Below are positions 1-8,776 of a stretch of DNA of 21,418 nt, piece by piece. The stretch lies in contig BFEA01000222.1 in assembly GCA_003427395.1 (NCBI GenBank), positions 175,288-196,705 of the forward strand, given 5' to 3'. The DNA comes from Chara braunii. Taxonomy: Eukaryota; Streptophyta; Charophyceae; Charales; Characeae. Both the position numbers and the translations under genes were made by a program. Positions within the stretch are counted from its first letter, which is position 1. The number at the start of each line of letters is the position of its first letter. Under the pieces are notes generated by a model that worked only from the letters and a program-made list of their open reading frames with translations, made no database searches and was not told where the DNA came from.

Positions 1-24
1 TTTTTTTTTTTTTTTTTTTTTTTT
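1..24. repeat. Poly(T) run at the window edge
   Basis: This is a run of 24 T followed directly by AAG. It sits at the very edge, so its real length and whether it marks the broken 5' end of gypsy copy 1 cannot be seen. It could be the A-tail of a minus-strand retroposon or simply a low-complexity border. Confidence 0.85.
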
Positions 25-150
25 AAGTCTGTTTGAGTTTATGCGAGTGGTCTGTGTCAGGTTCCCTACAACATTTCTTATTTTTGCGGGCATAGCCCGC
101 ACCGCTGGCGCTTAGCTAGTAACTATTATAAGCAGAATCGCGAGGAGGGC
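25..150 (+). other. Degraded 5' edge of gypsy copy 1
   Basis: From about position 40 the pol frame is open into the Met at 151. The last few codons before that Met (N-Y-Y-K-Q-N, then E-E-G) match the residues at the same place in copy 2 (NYKQNLEEG), so homology starts before the first ATG. Gag and protease are missing. A perfect 5-bp stem with a 5-nt loop lies at 86-100; I give it no function. Confidence 0.5.
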
Positions 151-948
151 ATGTATCTAGTATTTGTCTCTAAGAAAGGGGAGACCGTAAAAACACCCCC
201 AGAGATAGAATCAGTTGTCGCTCAATATTTTGACCTTTTTGAGGAGGTTGTCCATGCAATAGAGGTTGTCCCAGGTAGTAAGGTGCCTAGAGGAAAAATT
301 TATAGGATGTCTCCTGTGGAGTTGGATGAGCTCCGCCGCCAGCTCAAGGAGCTCACAGAGAAGGGATGGATTCGGCCTAGTTCCTCCCCTTACGGTGCGC
401 CAATTCTATTTGTCCCAAAGAAGGGAGGTACCCTGAGGATGTGCATTGATTATAGGGGTCTCAATGCCATCACTGTTAAAAACACAGAGCCCCTACCCCG
501 CATCGACGACCTATTGGATAGAGTGCAGGGATGCCGGTACTTTACTAAGATAGATCTAAAGTCTGGATACCATCAAATTGCTATTAGACCTGAGGATCAA
601 CACAAAACCGCATTTCAGACCAGGTACGGTCTGTACGAGTTTGTGGTGATGCCCTTCGGCCTATGCAATGCTCTTGGGACATTCCAGCACGCAATGAACA
701 GGATCTTTCATGATTACTTAGATAAGTTTATCGTCGTGTACCTCGACGATATCCTTATCTTTAGTAAGACTGTAGAGGAGCACGCTGAGCACTTGAAAAT
801 AGTGCTAGGTCTCCTAAGACAGTACCAGTACAAGGTTAACTTGGAGAAATGCGAGTTTGGTCGCACCAAAATCTTGTACTTGGGTCATGAAATTTCAGCA
901 GATGGGTTGAGGCCAGACGATGCAAAGGTGGCCAGCATTCGAGACTGA
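151..948 (+). pseudogene. Gypsy copy 1 pol: reverse transcriptase, cut by a nonsense codon
   Basis: This part of pol would copy element RNA into cDNA. Visible RT motifs are LYR-type fingers ([13 protein letters not shown]), motif A (KIDLKSGYHQI), motif B (MPFGLCNALGTFQ, with Leu where copy 2 has Pro) and an intact catalytic motif C (VVYLDDILIF). An eight-residue stretch before the HAIE segment, present in copy 2, is missing here. The frame ends at TGA 946-948, where copy 2 has Trp (IRDWP), and then continues in the same frame to 1986, so the stop is one G-to-A change in an otherwise open frame. The Met at 151 is only the first ATG; homology extends upstream of it. Confidence 0.9.
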
Positions 949-984
949 CCCAGACCTCAGACTGTTACTGAGGTTAGATCGTTT

Positions 985-1986
985 TTGGGGATGACGGGCT
1001 ATTATCGTTCGTTTGTGAAGAACTATAGTACTATAGCTTCCCCACTAACAGATCCAACTCGACTTGACACCCCTTGGGAATGGACAGAAGAGTGTGAGGC
1101 AGCCTTCAAGAAATTGAAGTATGCTCTAACACACTATGAAGTCCTCAAGCTCCCGAATCCTGATCAACCCTTTGTCGTGACCACGTACGCCAGCCAATAT
1201 GGCATAGGCGCGGTCCTTGCGCAAAAGGAGGGGAAAAAGTTGAGACCTATCGAGTATATGAGTAAAAAGATTCCATCTCAGAAACTAGCCAGGTCCACTT
1301 ATGAGCGTGAGCTCTATGCCCTGTATAGAGCGCTGGTACATTGGAGACATTATCTCCTTGGCAGATTCTTCTATGTGAGATCTGACCATGAGACCTTGCC
1401 CTGGATTAAGACACATCCGGTACTCTCTGACGCACTCAAGCGATGGATTCAAGTGATAGACATGTATGACTATCAACTTGATCCAATCAAGGGAGAGTAC
1501 AATAAGGTAGCTGATGCATTGTCACGTCGGGCAGATTACATGGGTGCACTAGTAAATGAATTTGGCATATCTAACGACTTAACTCGATCGTTGGTGGAAG
1601 CCTATCAACAAGATCTAGTTATGTCTGAGATCATCCGTAGATTCCAAGCAAAGGACAAAAAAAATTTGGACGAATTTACGATGGTAGACAACTTGCTGTT
1701 TCTTGAGAAGGCAAGAAATAAAAGGTTGTGTGTTCCTGATAGTGACTCTTTACGTAGTTTATTTTTTGGAGAATGTCATGATGCAACTGGTCATTTTGGC
1801 TATAGAAAGATATCAACGAACTTAGTACTGAGATTTTGGTGGCCCTCTATGATTCAAGATGCTAAGAGATACGTTGAAACCTGCCAGGTTTGCCAAAGGG
1901 ACAAACCTAGGACTCAGGCCCCGCTTTGCCGATCCCTGAAGGACCCGGTCAGAGTGTGTCTATGGATTTCATGGATACTCTTGTGA
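985..1986 (+). pseudogene. Gypsy copy 1 pol: RNase H and integrase N-terminus
   Basis: This continues the frame of the 151-948 segment. It opens with the end of the RT connection (FLGMTGYYRSFVKNYS), followed by RNase H. The first RNase H motif reads TTYASQYG, so the metal-binding Asp expected there (TTDAS in copy 2) is Tyr at 1186-1188. The other acidic positions (YERELYAL, SDHETL, VADALSR) are kept. The integrase zinc finger follows: H-X4-H in ECHDATGH and C-X2-C in CQVCQ. The true frame is lost around 1922-1930, where about 16 nt present in copy 2 (encoding GLLKP and one extra base) are missing, so the last 20 or so residues are out of frame. Confidence 0.88.
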
Positions 1987-3029
1987 CCAGTAGGTTTGGG
2001 AAAAGACACATCTTTGTTATAGTGGATCGCTTTTCTAAGTATGCCAGACTAATCGCTATGCTAGAAAATGATAAAATTGTCCAACTCTTTATGGATAACT
2101 GGGTACGGGACTTCGGTTTGCCCACATCTATTGTTAGTGACAGAGATGTGAGATTCACCAGTGTGCTCCAAATGATGTCAGGGAATCACCCTGAGTCAAA
2201 TGGCCAGGCAGAACAGATGAACCGGGTAGTACAGCACCTGCTTCGGCATTATATTGAGCTAAGTCAGGATGACTGGGACGAGAAGTTACCCCTCGTCGCC
2301 AGCCTGTATAACAATGCTGTGCACAGTACTACTAGTATGACTCCCAACCAACTGCAACTTGGTTGGAAACCCATAACTGCACTTGACTTTCTGCTACCAG
2401 AAAGAGAGCCCATTGCAGCACCTGGCAGCATAGAGTTTGCTGTCAAATATGATCAGATGTTGCAGCAAGCCGTTGAACACATCAGGAAATCTCAGGATGC
2501 AATGATCGCATCTGAGAATAAGCATAGACGACCCTCTAACTTTCAGGTAGGTGATAGAGTCAGGGTTAAGTCATCTGAACTAGGTCAGGAGTTAGGCATT
2601 TCACGTAAACTAATGCCACAGTACTTTGGGCCCTGGGAGATCTTAGACATTGTAGGGGGTCAACCGGATGGGCCTTCATACGTGATTCGCATCCCTCCAC
2701 ACTTGCGCACTTACCCTGTTTTCCATGTATCCAAGCTGGCACCTTTCGCTGCCACTGATCAGTTTCCCTCAAGGAGATCAATGCTGTCCCCAACCATGGA
2801 TGGCGAAGTTGACATTGACCTGATCGTGGAGCATCAAGTGATGCCAGTACCTCGACCATCAGGCAGAGGCCGCCCTCCTAAACCAAGAATGCAGTATCGT
2901 GTGAGATTCAGACATCATTTGGATCCTAAAGAAGATCGCTGGTTCACACGAGAGGAACTCATGAGAACAGCACCTCAAGTGATTGCAAGCTACGAAAGAG
3001 AACTAAAAGGGAAGATGCCTACAAAGTAA
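1926..3029 (+). pseudogene. Gypsy copy 1 pol: integrase core and chromodomain
   Basis: Integrase joins element cDNA to the host chromosome, and in chromoviruses a C-terminal chromodomain steers it to modified chromatin. This frame carries the first catalytic Asp (SMDFMD), the second (VSDRDVRF) and the Glu of NGQAEQMNR. Only 23 residues separate the last two, against the usual 35 seen in copy 2. This is an in-frame loss of 12 codons just after VRFTS, so the core is broken without a stop. The GPY/F-type region (QYFGPWEILD, PPHLRTYPVFHVSKL) follows. The end (QYRVRFRHHLDPKEDRWFT, EELM) fits a chromodomain with weak aromatic-cage conservation. It ends at TAA 3027-3029. The start at 1926 is an artefact of the upstream frameshift. 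Confidence 0.88.
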
Positions 3030-3055
3030 CAAACTTCTCAGAGGACTAACGAAGT

Positions 3056-3069
3056 AAAGGAGGAGGGAA
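3056..3069 (+). other. Polypurine tract of gypsy copy 1
   Basis: An all-purine run (AAAGGAGGAGGGAA) lies directly against the 5' TG of the 3' LTR, where plus-strand DNA synthesis is primed. Copy 2 has GGAGGGAA in the same place. Between the pol stop and this tract both copies share a conserved stretch (ACTTCTCAGAGGACTA). Confidence 0.8.
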
Positions 3070-3440
3070 TGCGAGGATCTGGGTCCTCGGCGGGCCTAAG
3101 GGGCCCCGGTTGCAGTGGTGCCCGCCCTAAGTGAAGGGCAGGCCTAACATATCACAAGAGGCCTTTGACTGTCAATTTCATATTTGGGTTACAGGCAGTT
3201 GCGACGCGCCAGTTGGTTGAGAGAAACACAGGCCGAGCAACCAAGACATTTCCACGGCCTTCTGGGCCTTTCCGAAGAATGTAGGCCCTGGGCGAGAAAC
3301 GCAGCCTCATACACTGACAGTTGGGAGGCCCAACCGAAAGCGGCCCAGTAGCTGCAAAATAGCACGCAGCATCCTGGGGCCTACCGGAAGCTTCTGGGCC
3401 CAGGCCCAATCCAGCCAGGTTGCGAAGCAGACATGCTCTT

Positions 3441-3450
3441 TCCATAAAGG
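3441..3450 (+). promoter_or_regulatory. TATA-like box in copy 1 LTR
   Basis: CATAAAGG lies about 373 nt into the LTR. The copy 2 LTR has TATAGAG about 380 nt in, and both are followed within about 50 nt by a similar CATTCRGGCACT block. Matching position and context support this as the U3 core promoter. Confidence 0.45.
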
Positions 3451-3708
3451 AAAGAGCCCGCCACTCTCAACCTCATTCAGGCACTCGCATGCTAGCGGTA
3501 GCGCTGCTGGAGCAAAGGCTCGTGGGCTGCTGCTGGTGCTGAGAGGCGAGGTGCAGCACGTGCGGTCGTGCAGGGAAGAAGGGCGCTCCTGAGGGCAGCG
3601 CCATAGCCCAGCCACCATAGCTGGTGGGCTTGGACTACAGTGAGGCGCATGAGTGGTCTTCGGGTGTAAGGGAGGAAGACGTGGGTGTAAAGTCAGGGAA
3701 GGGTGAAG

Positions 3709-3726
3709 GATGATGATGATGATGAT
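3709..3726 (+). repeat. (GAT)6 microsatellite in copy 1 LTR
   Basis: Six GAT units in tandem within the downstream half of the LTR. Copy 2 has no matching run there, although a short CATCATCATC tract lies elsewhere in its LTR. Confidence 0.8.
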
Positions 3727-4069
3727 GTAACGGCGCATACCTTATATTGGCGATGGTCTGCATTGGGCGACGTCTTCAAGTACTTCGGGTTGCCGCTGAT
3801 GTCAACAGTTGCATTGTCAATTTGTAGGCTGATAATAGCTGTGTAGGAGTAGGCTGGGCGCTGAGCGCCAAGTAGGAGAGTGAAGGGACTGGACTCTTGT
3901 GTTGGTGTGGAGAGAGAAATCTCTCCTTGACATTGGTTTTCAGTACTACGAACCTCCATTGGTGTATTATTGGTGCAATGCTGCTCTCTGGACACGGTGT
4001 GACTATCTGGCTTTCAATGTGATTGTGTAATCTGGATTTATCATCTCGTTGTTGCTCATTTTCCTTGCA

Positions 4070-4744
4070 TATACCACATCATTGAAAAAAAAGATGTGTT
4101 AATGGCTAGAGCTCGGCCCAACAATAATGTGAGTGTGCTACCCCATCTACCCAGTTTGTTAATTTGTTCGACGACTATATTTTGGGCCATCTGAGGGGCG
4201 AAGCCGTCTTTTGTCAGCGGGATGCCTAGATACCACGTAGGGGCCTCTGGTGTCTCCCATGTCATGAGGACCGTGAGATCGTCAACAAACATTATTACTG
4301 TCGGGAACTGTAGGTGGTGGGTTGTTCCTCATTGACCTTTGGTAGCCTGTGTATGGAGGGATCTTTGTGTAGGAATGACACTATTGCTTCCATCACGAAG
4401 AGGAAGACTGGGGGGCTAGCGGGTCCCCTTGGCGACCTGACCGAGAGATTGGATAGCAGTCGGAAAGCAAGTCATTGACTTGGACGCATCCTATGGTGTC
4501 ATTATACAGAATGCGCAATCACTTCCTAAAATTCGGCCTCACTCCCATCTTTTCCATGCTTGCGTTGAGGAAGGCCCACTTGACCTGGTCGTAGGCCTTT
4601 TCAAAATCGAAAAAAAGAATTGTTGTGTTTATCCCTTTTCGTTGGACTTTGTTGGCCGCTTCGTTGAGGGTTGTCCAGGATGTATCTCTCAGGGATGAAG
4701 CCTCTTTGGTCTATATGAAAGCATTTGTCTGTCAGGTCTAGGAT
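4070..4744 (-). pseudogene. LINE ORF2 remnant: RT palm and thumb, frameshifted
   Basis: The minus strand encodes the later motifs of a non-LTR reverse transcriptase spread over more than one frame: DQRGFIPERYILDN (about 4677-4720), motif A FDFEKAYDQVKW (about 4570-4613), RQGDPLAP (about 4411-4436), motif C FVDDLTVL (4269-4292; Val where Ala is usual, both Asp kept), then YLGIPLT and LGRALAINTSFFSMMWYM. A TGA at 4519-4521 lies where LINE RTs usually have Trp (RK-stop-LRILYND). A frameshift follows DPLAP. The segment is cut at 4070 by the LTR of gypsy copy 1, so the LINE 3' end is not visible. Upstream it continues into 4745-5170. Confidence 0.85.
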
Positions 4745-5170
4745 TCAAAAGGCAAGAGCTTTGGCTAGGATCTTATAGGGAAGGGTTATAAGCGAGATGG
4801 TTCTATAATTCCTGATATCTTCGTTCTCCATTTTTTTGTACAACAAAGTGACCACGCTGCTACTCAGTAAGTTTCCCTGAGCCAAGTGTTGTTGTTGACG
4901 TTTAGTAGATCGCCCCCCTAAGAGCGGGCACATTTTTTCCCATAATTCGTTTGTCAGCCCGTCGAGTCCTGGTGACTTGTTATTGCCCATACTTTGGACA
5001 ACAAATTGCAGTTTTTCCATGGTGATAGGCTTGTCCAGAGCTTCTGCTTCGTCTTGAGATATTGTTTGTTCCAGGTACTGTAGCATCCTCGTTCGTGCCT
5101 CTTTGGTGCTGGGCGGAGTAGGCATAAAGGTCTTCGTGTGATGGAGCTTTTCGTAAAACCTTTGCTGCAT
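4745..5170 (-). pseudogene. LINE ORF2 remnant: RT fingers
   Basis: This is the N-terminal half of a LINE reverse transcriptase. It starts with MQQRFYEKL, the short linker before RT in many LINEs, followed by SPGLDGLTNELWE (finger motif with the conserved PGxDG), VVTLLYKK and IRNYRTISLITLPYKILAKALA. It stops at TGA 4745-4747 just after ALAF; the RT homology resumes at once with DQRGFIP, so this is decay within one domain. Between 5171 and 5239 the same LINE continues in another frame (PTETVPDSEGL), so one small frameshift lies near 5165. The region ends at the copy 2 insertion site (5236-5239). Confidence 0.85.
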
Positions 5171-5235
5171 ATTAGTCCTTCACTGTCTGGGACTGTTTCA
5201 GTTGGATTTCATAGGGTTTTTAGGCTTTCTATCGC

Positions 5236-5239
5236 ATTG
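5236..5239. repeat. Target-site duplication, left (ATTG)
   Basis: ATTG lies immediately outside the left LTR and is repeated at 14011-14014 directly outside the right LTR. Four bases is short, but it is at exactly the expected place, and the LINE reading frame passes through the pre-insertion site. Confidence 0.65.
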
Positions 5240-5496
5240 TGCAAGGAAGATGAGCAATAGCGAACTTCAGCAATCAAACAGCATCATACACATGAGACCA
5301 GATAGTTGTGACCTCGAACCAATAGCAAAATTGCATCACGAGTTTCACCAAATAAGAGCACACCAAAAGCTCATAATTGACAATGCTGGAATAGTCTCAT
5401 CATCATCAACGAAGAACCAATGCTGATATCCTATCTGGCTCGGCACCCAGACTACGAATGGCAGATCCTATCTAGCCTAGACTACAATGTCGCTGA

Positions 5497-5504
5497 TGAC
5501 GTCA
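5497..5504. promoter_or_regulatory. CRE palindrome in 3' LTR of copy 2
   Basis: TGACGTCA, the full palindromic bZIP-type site, is unchanged in both copy 2 LTRs. Copy 1 has a degenerate TGATGTCA in comparable context. Binding is inferred from the motif only. Confidence 0.4.
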
Positions 5505-5783
5505 ACAACTTCCCAAGTACGAGCAGATCTCGGCCAATGCCGCACGCGTCAATCACCAGGTATGCCTCTCGTATCACTCACAACCCCGTTCCCCAACTCA
5601 CAGATGCCACTTGCACCCAAGGACCACCATGCACCCCATCCAACATATAGTAGCGCAGCTCGGCTATGGCTGCCTGCTCCTTCCAGCTCGCCAGTGAGCG
5701 CGTGAGCCTGGCCAGCGTTAGCGCAGCAGCGCTTGCGCAGCATGCAGCCAGTGCCCGAATGTGCCATGCGTAGGCAGGCCCTT

Positions 5784-5790
5784 CTCTATA
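5784..5790 (-). promoter_or_regulatory. TATA-like box in 3' LTR of copy 2
   Basis: TATAGAG on the minus strand lies about 380 nt from the LTR start, the same offset as the TATA-like box in copy 1. It is conserved in the partner LTR (13644-13650). Confidence 0.45.
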
Positions 5791-6170
5791 TCGAAGTGGC
5801 CTGCTGCTGCGTGCAGTAATGTGGTATTGGGCCCTGGTCCAGAAGCTTCCGGTAGGCCCCACGAGGCTGAGCCTCAGTCCGAAGTAAACAGGCCCAGGGC
5901 CTGTGGTGGTTACCAACACCCAACTGCCCTCAACCTTTGTTCGGTCCACTTTGTGTATCCAGCCCAGGGCCTGCCTCAGTTACATGCAATGAAAGGCAGC
6001 CTGGGCCTGGGTGCTTCCAACCAACTGGTGCTGCACAACTGCCTGAATTTCCCCAGTTGCATGGTGACCCCAAAATGGCCTTTAGGTCTCGGTCGTGCCT
6101 GCCTTCACTTAGGGCGGCCGACTGTGTGAAAAATAGCCCTGTAGGGCATATCGAGGCCATGTGCCTCACA

Positions 6171-6178
6171 TTCCCTCC
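6171..6178 (-). other. Polypurine tract of gypsy copy 2
   Basis: GGAGGGAA on the minus strand directly abuts the LTR, equivalent to the longer tract of copy 1. One T interrupts the purines just upstream (GTATGGAGGGAA). Confidence 0.75.
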
Positions 6179-6203
6179 ATACTTCGATAGTCCTCTGAGA
6201 AGT

Positions 6204-6461
6204 TCAGTCGTCGATAATCTGGCGTTTTCCTTTCTGCAGAGACTTCTCGTAGTGAGCGACAACCTGTGGAGCGGTTTGCATCAGTTCCTCCCATGTGAAC
6301 CATCTATCATCCTTTGGATCAGTGTGATGTCTGAACCGAACCCTGTACTGCATCTTCGGTTTTGGAGGACGTCCCCTGCCTGCCAGTCTTGGAACTGGCA
6401 TTTCCCTGTGGTCAACGATGTCATCGATGTCGACCTCTCCATCCATGGTTGGGGGCAGCAT
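6204..6461 (-). pseudogene. Gypsy copy 2 pol: chromodomain end
   Basis: This is the C-terminal part of integrase. It carries IDDIVDHREMPVPR, then QYRVRFRHHTDPKDDRWFTWEELM and a short tail, matching the copy 1 chromodomain almost residue for residue. It is in the same frame as 6480-6938; only the TAG at 6480-6482 separates them. It ends at TGA 6204-6206, whereas copy 1 ends a few residues away with TAA. It has no start of its own; the Met is internal. Confidence 0.85.
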
Positions 6462-6479
6462 TGAACGACGAGAGGGAAA

Positions 6480-6938
6480 CTAATCTGTTTCTTTAAAAGA
6501 TGCAAGCTTGGAGGCGTGGAAAACAGGGTAAGTGCGTAAGTGACCAGGGATGCAAATAACAGAAGAAGGGCCATCCGGTTCATCCCCAATGACATCTAGA
6601 ACCTCCCATGGTCCAAAGTACTGTAGCATGAGCTTGTGGGAGATCCCGTGCTCCTGTCCCAGTTCTGAAGACTTAACCCAGACTCTTTCTCCTACCTGGA
6701 ATGTAGATGGGCGGCGATGTTTGTTCTCTGATTCTATCATCGCCGCCTGTGCCTTATGCATCTGCTCAACAACTGGCGGCATCAGGCGGTCATATCGATA
6801 AGCAAACTCTAAGGTTCCTGGTGCAGCAGATGGCTGATTCTCAGGTAGTAGGAAGTCCAAAGGCAGTCTAGGCTTGAAAGTCAGTGGCAAGCCGTTCGGG
6901 CTTACTCCCGTAGCGTTGTGCACGGCGTTGTTGTACAA
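6480..6938 (-). pseudogene. Gypsy copy 2 pol: integrase C-terminal region
   Basis: It begins within the integrase core tail (YNNAVHNATGVSPN, matching YNNAVHSTTSMTPN of copy 1) and runs through FQVGERVWVKSSELG, QYFGPWEVLDVIG and HLRTYPVFHASKL, the region between catalytic core and chromodomain in Ty3/gypsy integrases. A frameshift near 6945-6962 separates it from the core, and TAG 6480-6482 ends it where copy 1 has Gln (ATDQFPS). The protein would have helped integrase multimerise and bind DNA. Confidence 0.85.
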
Positions 6939-7023
6939 GTTGGCGATGAGAGCAAGTTTCCCAGTCTACCTGACTTGGCTTGATATAATGCCTCAGCAGG
7001 TGTTGTACAGTGCGTTTCAACTG

Positions 7024-7572
7024 CTATGCCTGCCCATTCGCCTCTGGGTGATTGCCAGATGTCATTTGCAACTGCGTGCCCTGTACTGCAGCTGCAACTT
7101 TCCACGGTTCACTGGTGAATTGCACATCCCGGTCACTAACTATAGACTTAGGCAGTCCGAAATCTCTGACCCAGTTCTCTTTGAACAGTTTGATCACATA
7201 CTCAGTTTTAGCTGTTGAAGGCATTGCGACTAACCTAGCATACTTACAAAATCTATCCACGATGACATAGACATAGCGCATACCACTCTTGCTGGTGACC
7301 AGCGTATCCATGAAGTCCATGGACAGGCTCTCTCCAGGCCTTTCCGGAATCGGAAGGGGCTTTAGAAGCCCAAGAGGAGTCTGTGTACGTGGCTTGTCCC
7401 TCTGACAGACCTGACAAGTCTCCACGTACAACTTTGTGTCTCTCATCATCGTGGGCCACCAGAACCGCTGCAACAAATTGCCTGCTGTCTTCTTGAAACC
7501 AAAATGGCCGGTGGCGTCATGACACTCTCCTAAAAATAAACTGCGCAAAGACTCCCTATTAGGCACACACAA
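7024..7572 (-). pseudogene. Gypsy copy 2 pol: integrase zinc finger and core
   Basis: It carries the HHCC zinc finger (ECHDATGH, then CQVCQRDK) and the DDE core: SMDFMD, VSDRDVQF, and NGQA followed by TAG at 7024-7026. Copy 1 has Glu at that stop, and the spacing from the SDRD Asp is exactly 35 residues, so the stop replaces the third catalytic residue. The 12 residues missing from copy 1 are present here (from EPWKVAAAV). A one-base frameshift near 7579-7588 separates it from the upstream RNase H segment. Confidence 0.88.
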
Positions 7573-7802
7573 ACGTTTATTCCCCCAGCCTTCTCAAGGA
7601 ACAGCAAGTCGTTGACCAACTCAAACTCGACAGAAGTCACTTTGTCCTTCGCCCTGAGTCTGCGAATGATCTTAGATATAAATGGATCCTCGTGATAGGC
7701 TTCCACCATAGAACGAGTGACATCGTCCGCAAGCCCGAACTAAGTGATCAGCGCACCAGAGAAGTCAGGCCTACGTGACAAGGCATCAACAACTTTGTTG
7801 TA
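7573..7802 (-). pseudogene. Gypsy copy 2 pol: RNase H end and tether to integrase
   Basis: No long frame is open, but the minus strand translates to NKVVDALSRR (the last RNase H Asp motif), then a tether matching copy 1 (DDVTRSMVEAYHEDP, then LLFLEKAGG). TAG at 7740-7742 sits where copy 1 has Glu (NEFG). The frame shifts at about 7584 within a C-run. Confidence 0.75.
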
Positions 7803-8174
7803 CTACCCCTTCAGATACTGGGGTTCGAAGTAATACTGCTCAATGACTTCGATCCAGCGCTTCAAGGCATCAGAGAGCACATGCTGAGTTCTCATCCACT
7901 TCAGGGTCTGCTGATCAGTCTTGACGATGAAGAACCTCCCAAGGAGATAATGTCTCCAATAGGTCAGTGCCTTGTAAATCGCGTAGAGCTCCTTCTCATA
8001 GGTGGACTTAGCCAACTTCTGAGAGGGCATCTTTTTGGACATGTACTCGACTGGCCTCAACTTTGGCCCCTCCTGCTGCGCGAGCACGACACCTATGCCA
8101 TATTGGCTAGCATCCGTGGTTACTATAAACGACGTGTCAGGATCAGGAAGTTTCAAGACCTCATGGTGTGTCAA
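7803..8174 (-). pseudogene. Gypsy copy 2 pol: RNase H
   Basis: This domain would remove the RNA strand during reverse transcription. The first catalytic Asp is intact (VTTDASQYGIGVVL), unlike copy 1, as are the Glu of YEKELYAIY and the Asp of VKTDQQTL. The frame is closed by TAG 7803-7805 (LKG-stop-YNK) where copy 1 has Glu (IKGEYNK); the last catalytic Asp lies just beyond it. It is in the same frame as 8208-8657, so only stops separate the two. Confidence 0.88.
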
Positions 8175-8207
8175 CGCATGGTTTAGATGTCTGAAAGCAG
8201 CCTCACA

Positions 8208-8657
8208 CTAGTCTGTCCACTCCCACGGGGTGTCAAGGCAGGTCAGGTCAGTCAAAGGGGCAGCCACCATGCTATAGTTCTTAACAAAATTACGGTAGTA
8301 GCCGGTCATCCCTAAGAAAGACCTCATCTCAGTCACAGACAGAGGATGCGGCCAGTCACGAATGCTGGCCACCTTCACGTCATCGGGCTTCAAACCCTCC
8401 GCGGAAATCTCATGATCCAAGTACAAGATACGGGTGCGGCCAAACTCGCACTTCTCACCGTTGATCTTGAACTTGTGTTGTCGAAGGAGACTAAGGACTT
8501 TGTCCAAATGGGCTACGTGCTCTTCGACAGTCCTACCAAAGATAAGTATGACATCGAGGTACACGATGACAAACTTGTCCAAGTAGTCATGAAAGATCCG
8601 ATTCATCACGTGCTGAAAGGTTCCAGGAGCATTGCAAAGGCCGAAAGGCATCACCAC
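8208..8657 (-). pseudogene. Gypsy copy 2 pol: RT palm with YLDV in place of YLDD
   Basis: It starts at motif B (MPFGLCNAPGTFQ) and runs through motif C, the primer grip and the connection (RSFLGMTGYYRNFVKNYS). Motif C reads VIVYLDVILIF: the second catalytic Asp is Val (codon 8550-8552 on the minus strand), which should abolish polymerase activity. The Trp that is TGA in copy 1 is intact here (IRDWPHP). It ends at TAG 8208-8210, where copy 1 has Glu (WTEECE). Upstream, the frame is broken by a one-base deletion near 8710. Confidence 0.88.
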
Positions 8658-8776
8658 AAACTCGTACAGACCGTACCTGGTCTGAAATGCGGTTTTGTGC
8701 TGATCCTCGGCCGTATAGCAATTTGGTGGTACCCGGACTTCAGATCTATCTTACTGAAGTACCAGCACCCTTGCAC

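Larger units (their letters stand above)
25..4069 (+). mobile_element. Ty3/gypsy chromovirus copy 1, 5'-truncated
   Basis: A plus-strand LTR retrotransposon fragment. In order it carries reverse transcriptase, RNase H, integrase, a C-terminal chromodomain, a polypurine tract and a 3' LTR. The domain order RT-RH-IN is that of Ty3/gypsy elements. Gag, protease, primer-binding site and 5' LTR are absent. Its right edge (4069/4070) falls inside the minus-strand LINE reverse transcriptase, so it inserted into that LINE. The coding region is broken by a nonsense codon (946-948), a frameshift near 1922-1930, a 36-nt in-frame deletion in the integrase core, and an Asp to Tyr change in RNase H. It resembles copy 2 in protein but has a clearly different LTR, so the two are related lineages rather than recent sisters. 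Confidence 0.9.
3070..4069 (+). repeat. 3' LTR of gypsy copy 1 (1000 bp)
   Basis: It begins TGCGAGG directly after the polypurine tract and ends TTCCTTGCA, matching the ends of the copy 2 LTRs (TGYGAGG and CTTCCTTGCA in element orientation). Internal homology to copy 2 is patchy. A central block with GGGGCCTACCGGAAGCTTCTGG (in parts) near 3377-3400 and the terminal 20 bp are shared; much of the rest is not. It carries several TGGGCY/GGCCCA motifs, a TATA-like box near 3443 and a (GAT)6 microsatellite at 3709-3726. The 5' partner LTR is outside the window, so age and target duplication cannot be checked; the right flank begins TATAC. Confidence 0.88.
5240..6170 (-). repeat. 3' LTR of gypsy copy 2 (931 bp)
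   Basis: It aligns end to end with 13102-14010. On the plus strand it starts TGCAAGGAAG and ends CCTCACA, so in element orientation it runs TGTGAGG to CTTCCTTGCA with TG/CA ends. It keeps a 21-nt stretch near 5852-5872 that the other LTR lacks. It carries TGGGCY motifs, a perfect 8+1+8 palindrome (ACAGGCCCAGGGCCTGT, 5888-5904), a TATA-like box and a CRE. Confidence 0.95.

Noticed and set aside
3307-3738. 143-residue minus-strand frame in the copy 1 LTR
   Set aside because: Pro/His/Ser-rich low-complexity translation lying in the LTR, with one end in the GAT repeat; no homologous frame in the other LTRs.
5578-6129. Several frames of 110-175 codons inside the left LTR of copy 2
   Set aside because: They are GC-rich shadows in a regulatory repeat; the partner LTR has indels (including 21 nt) that break the same frames.
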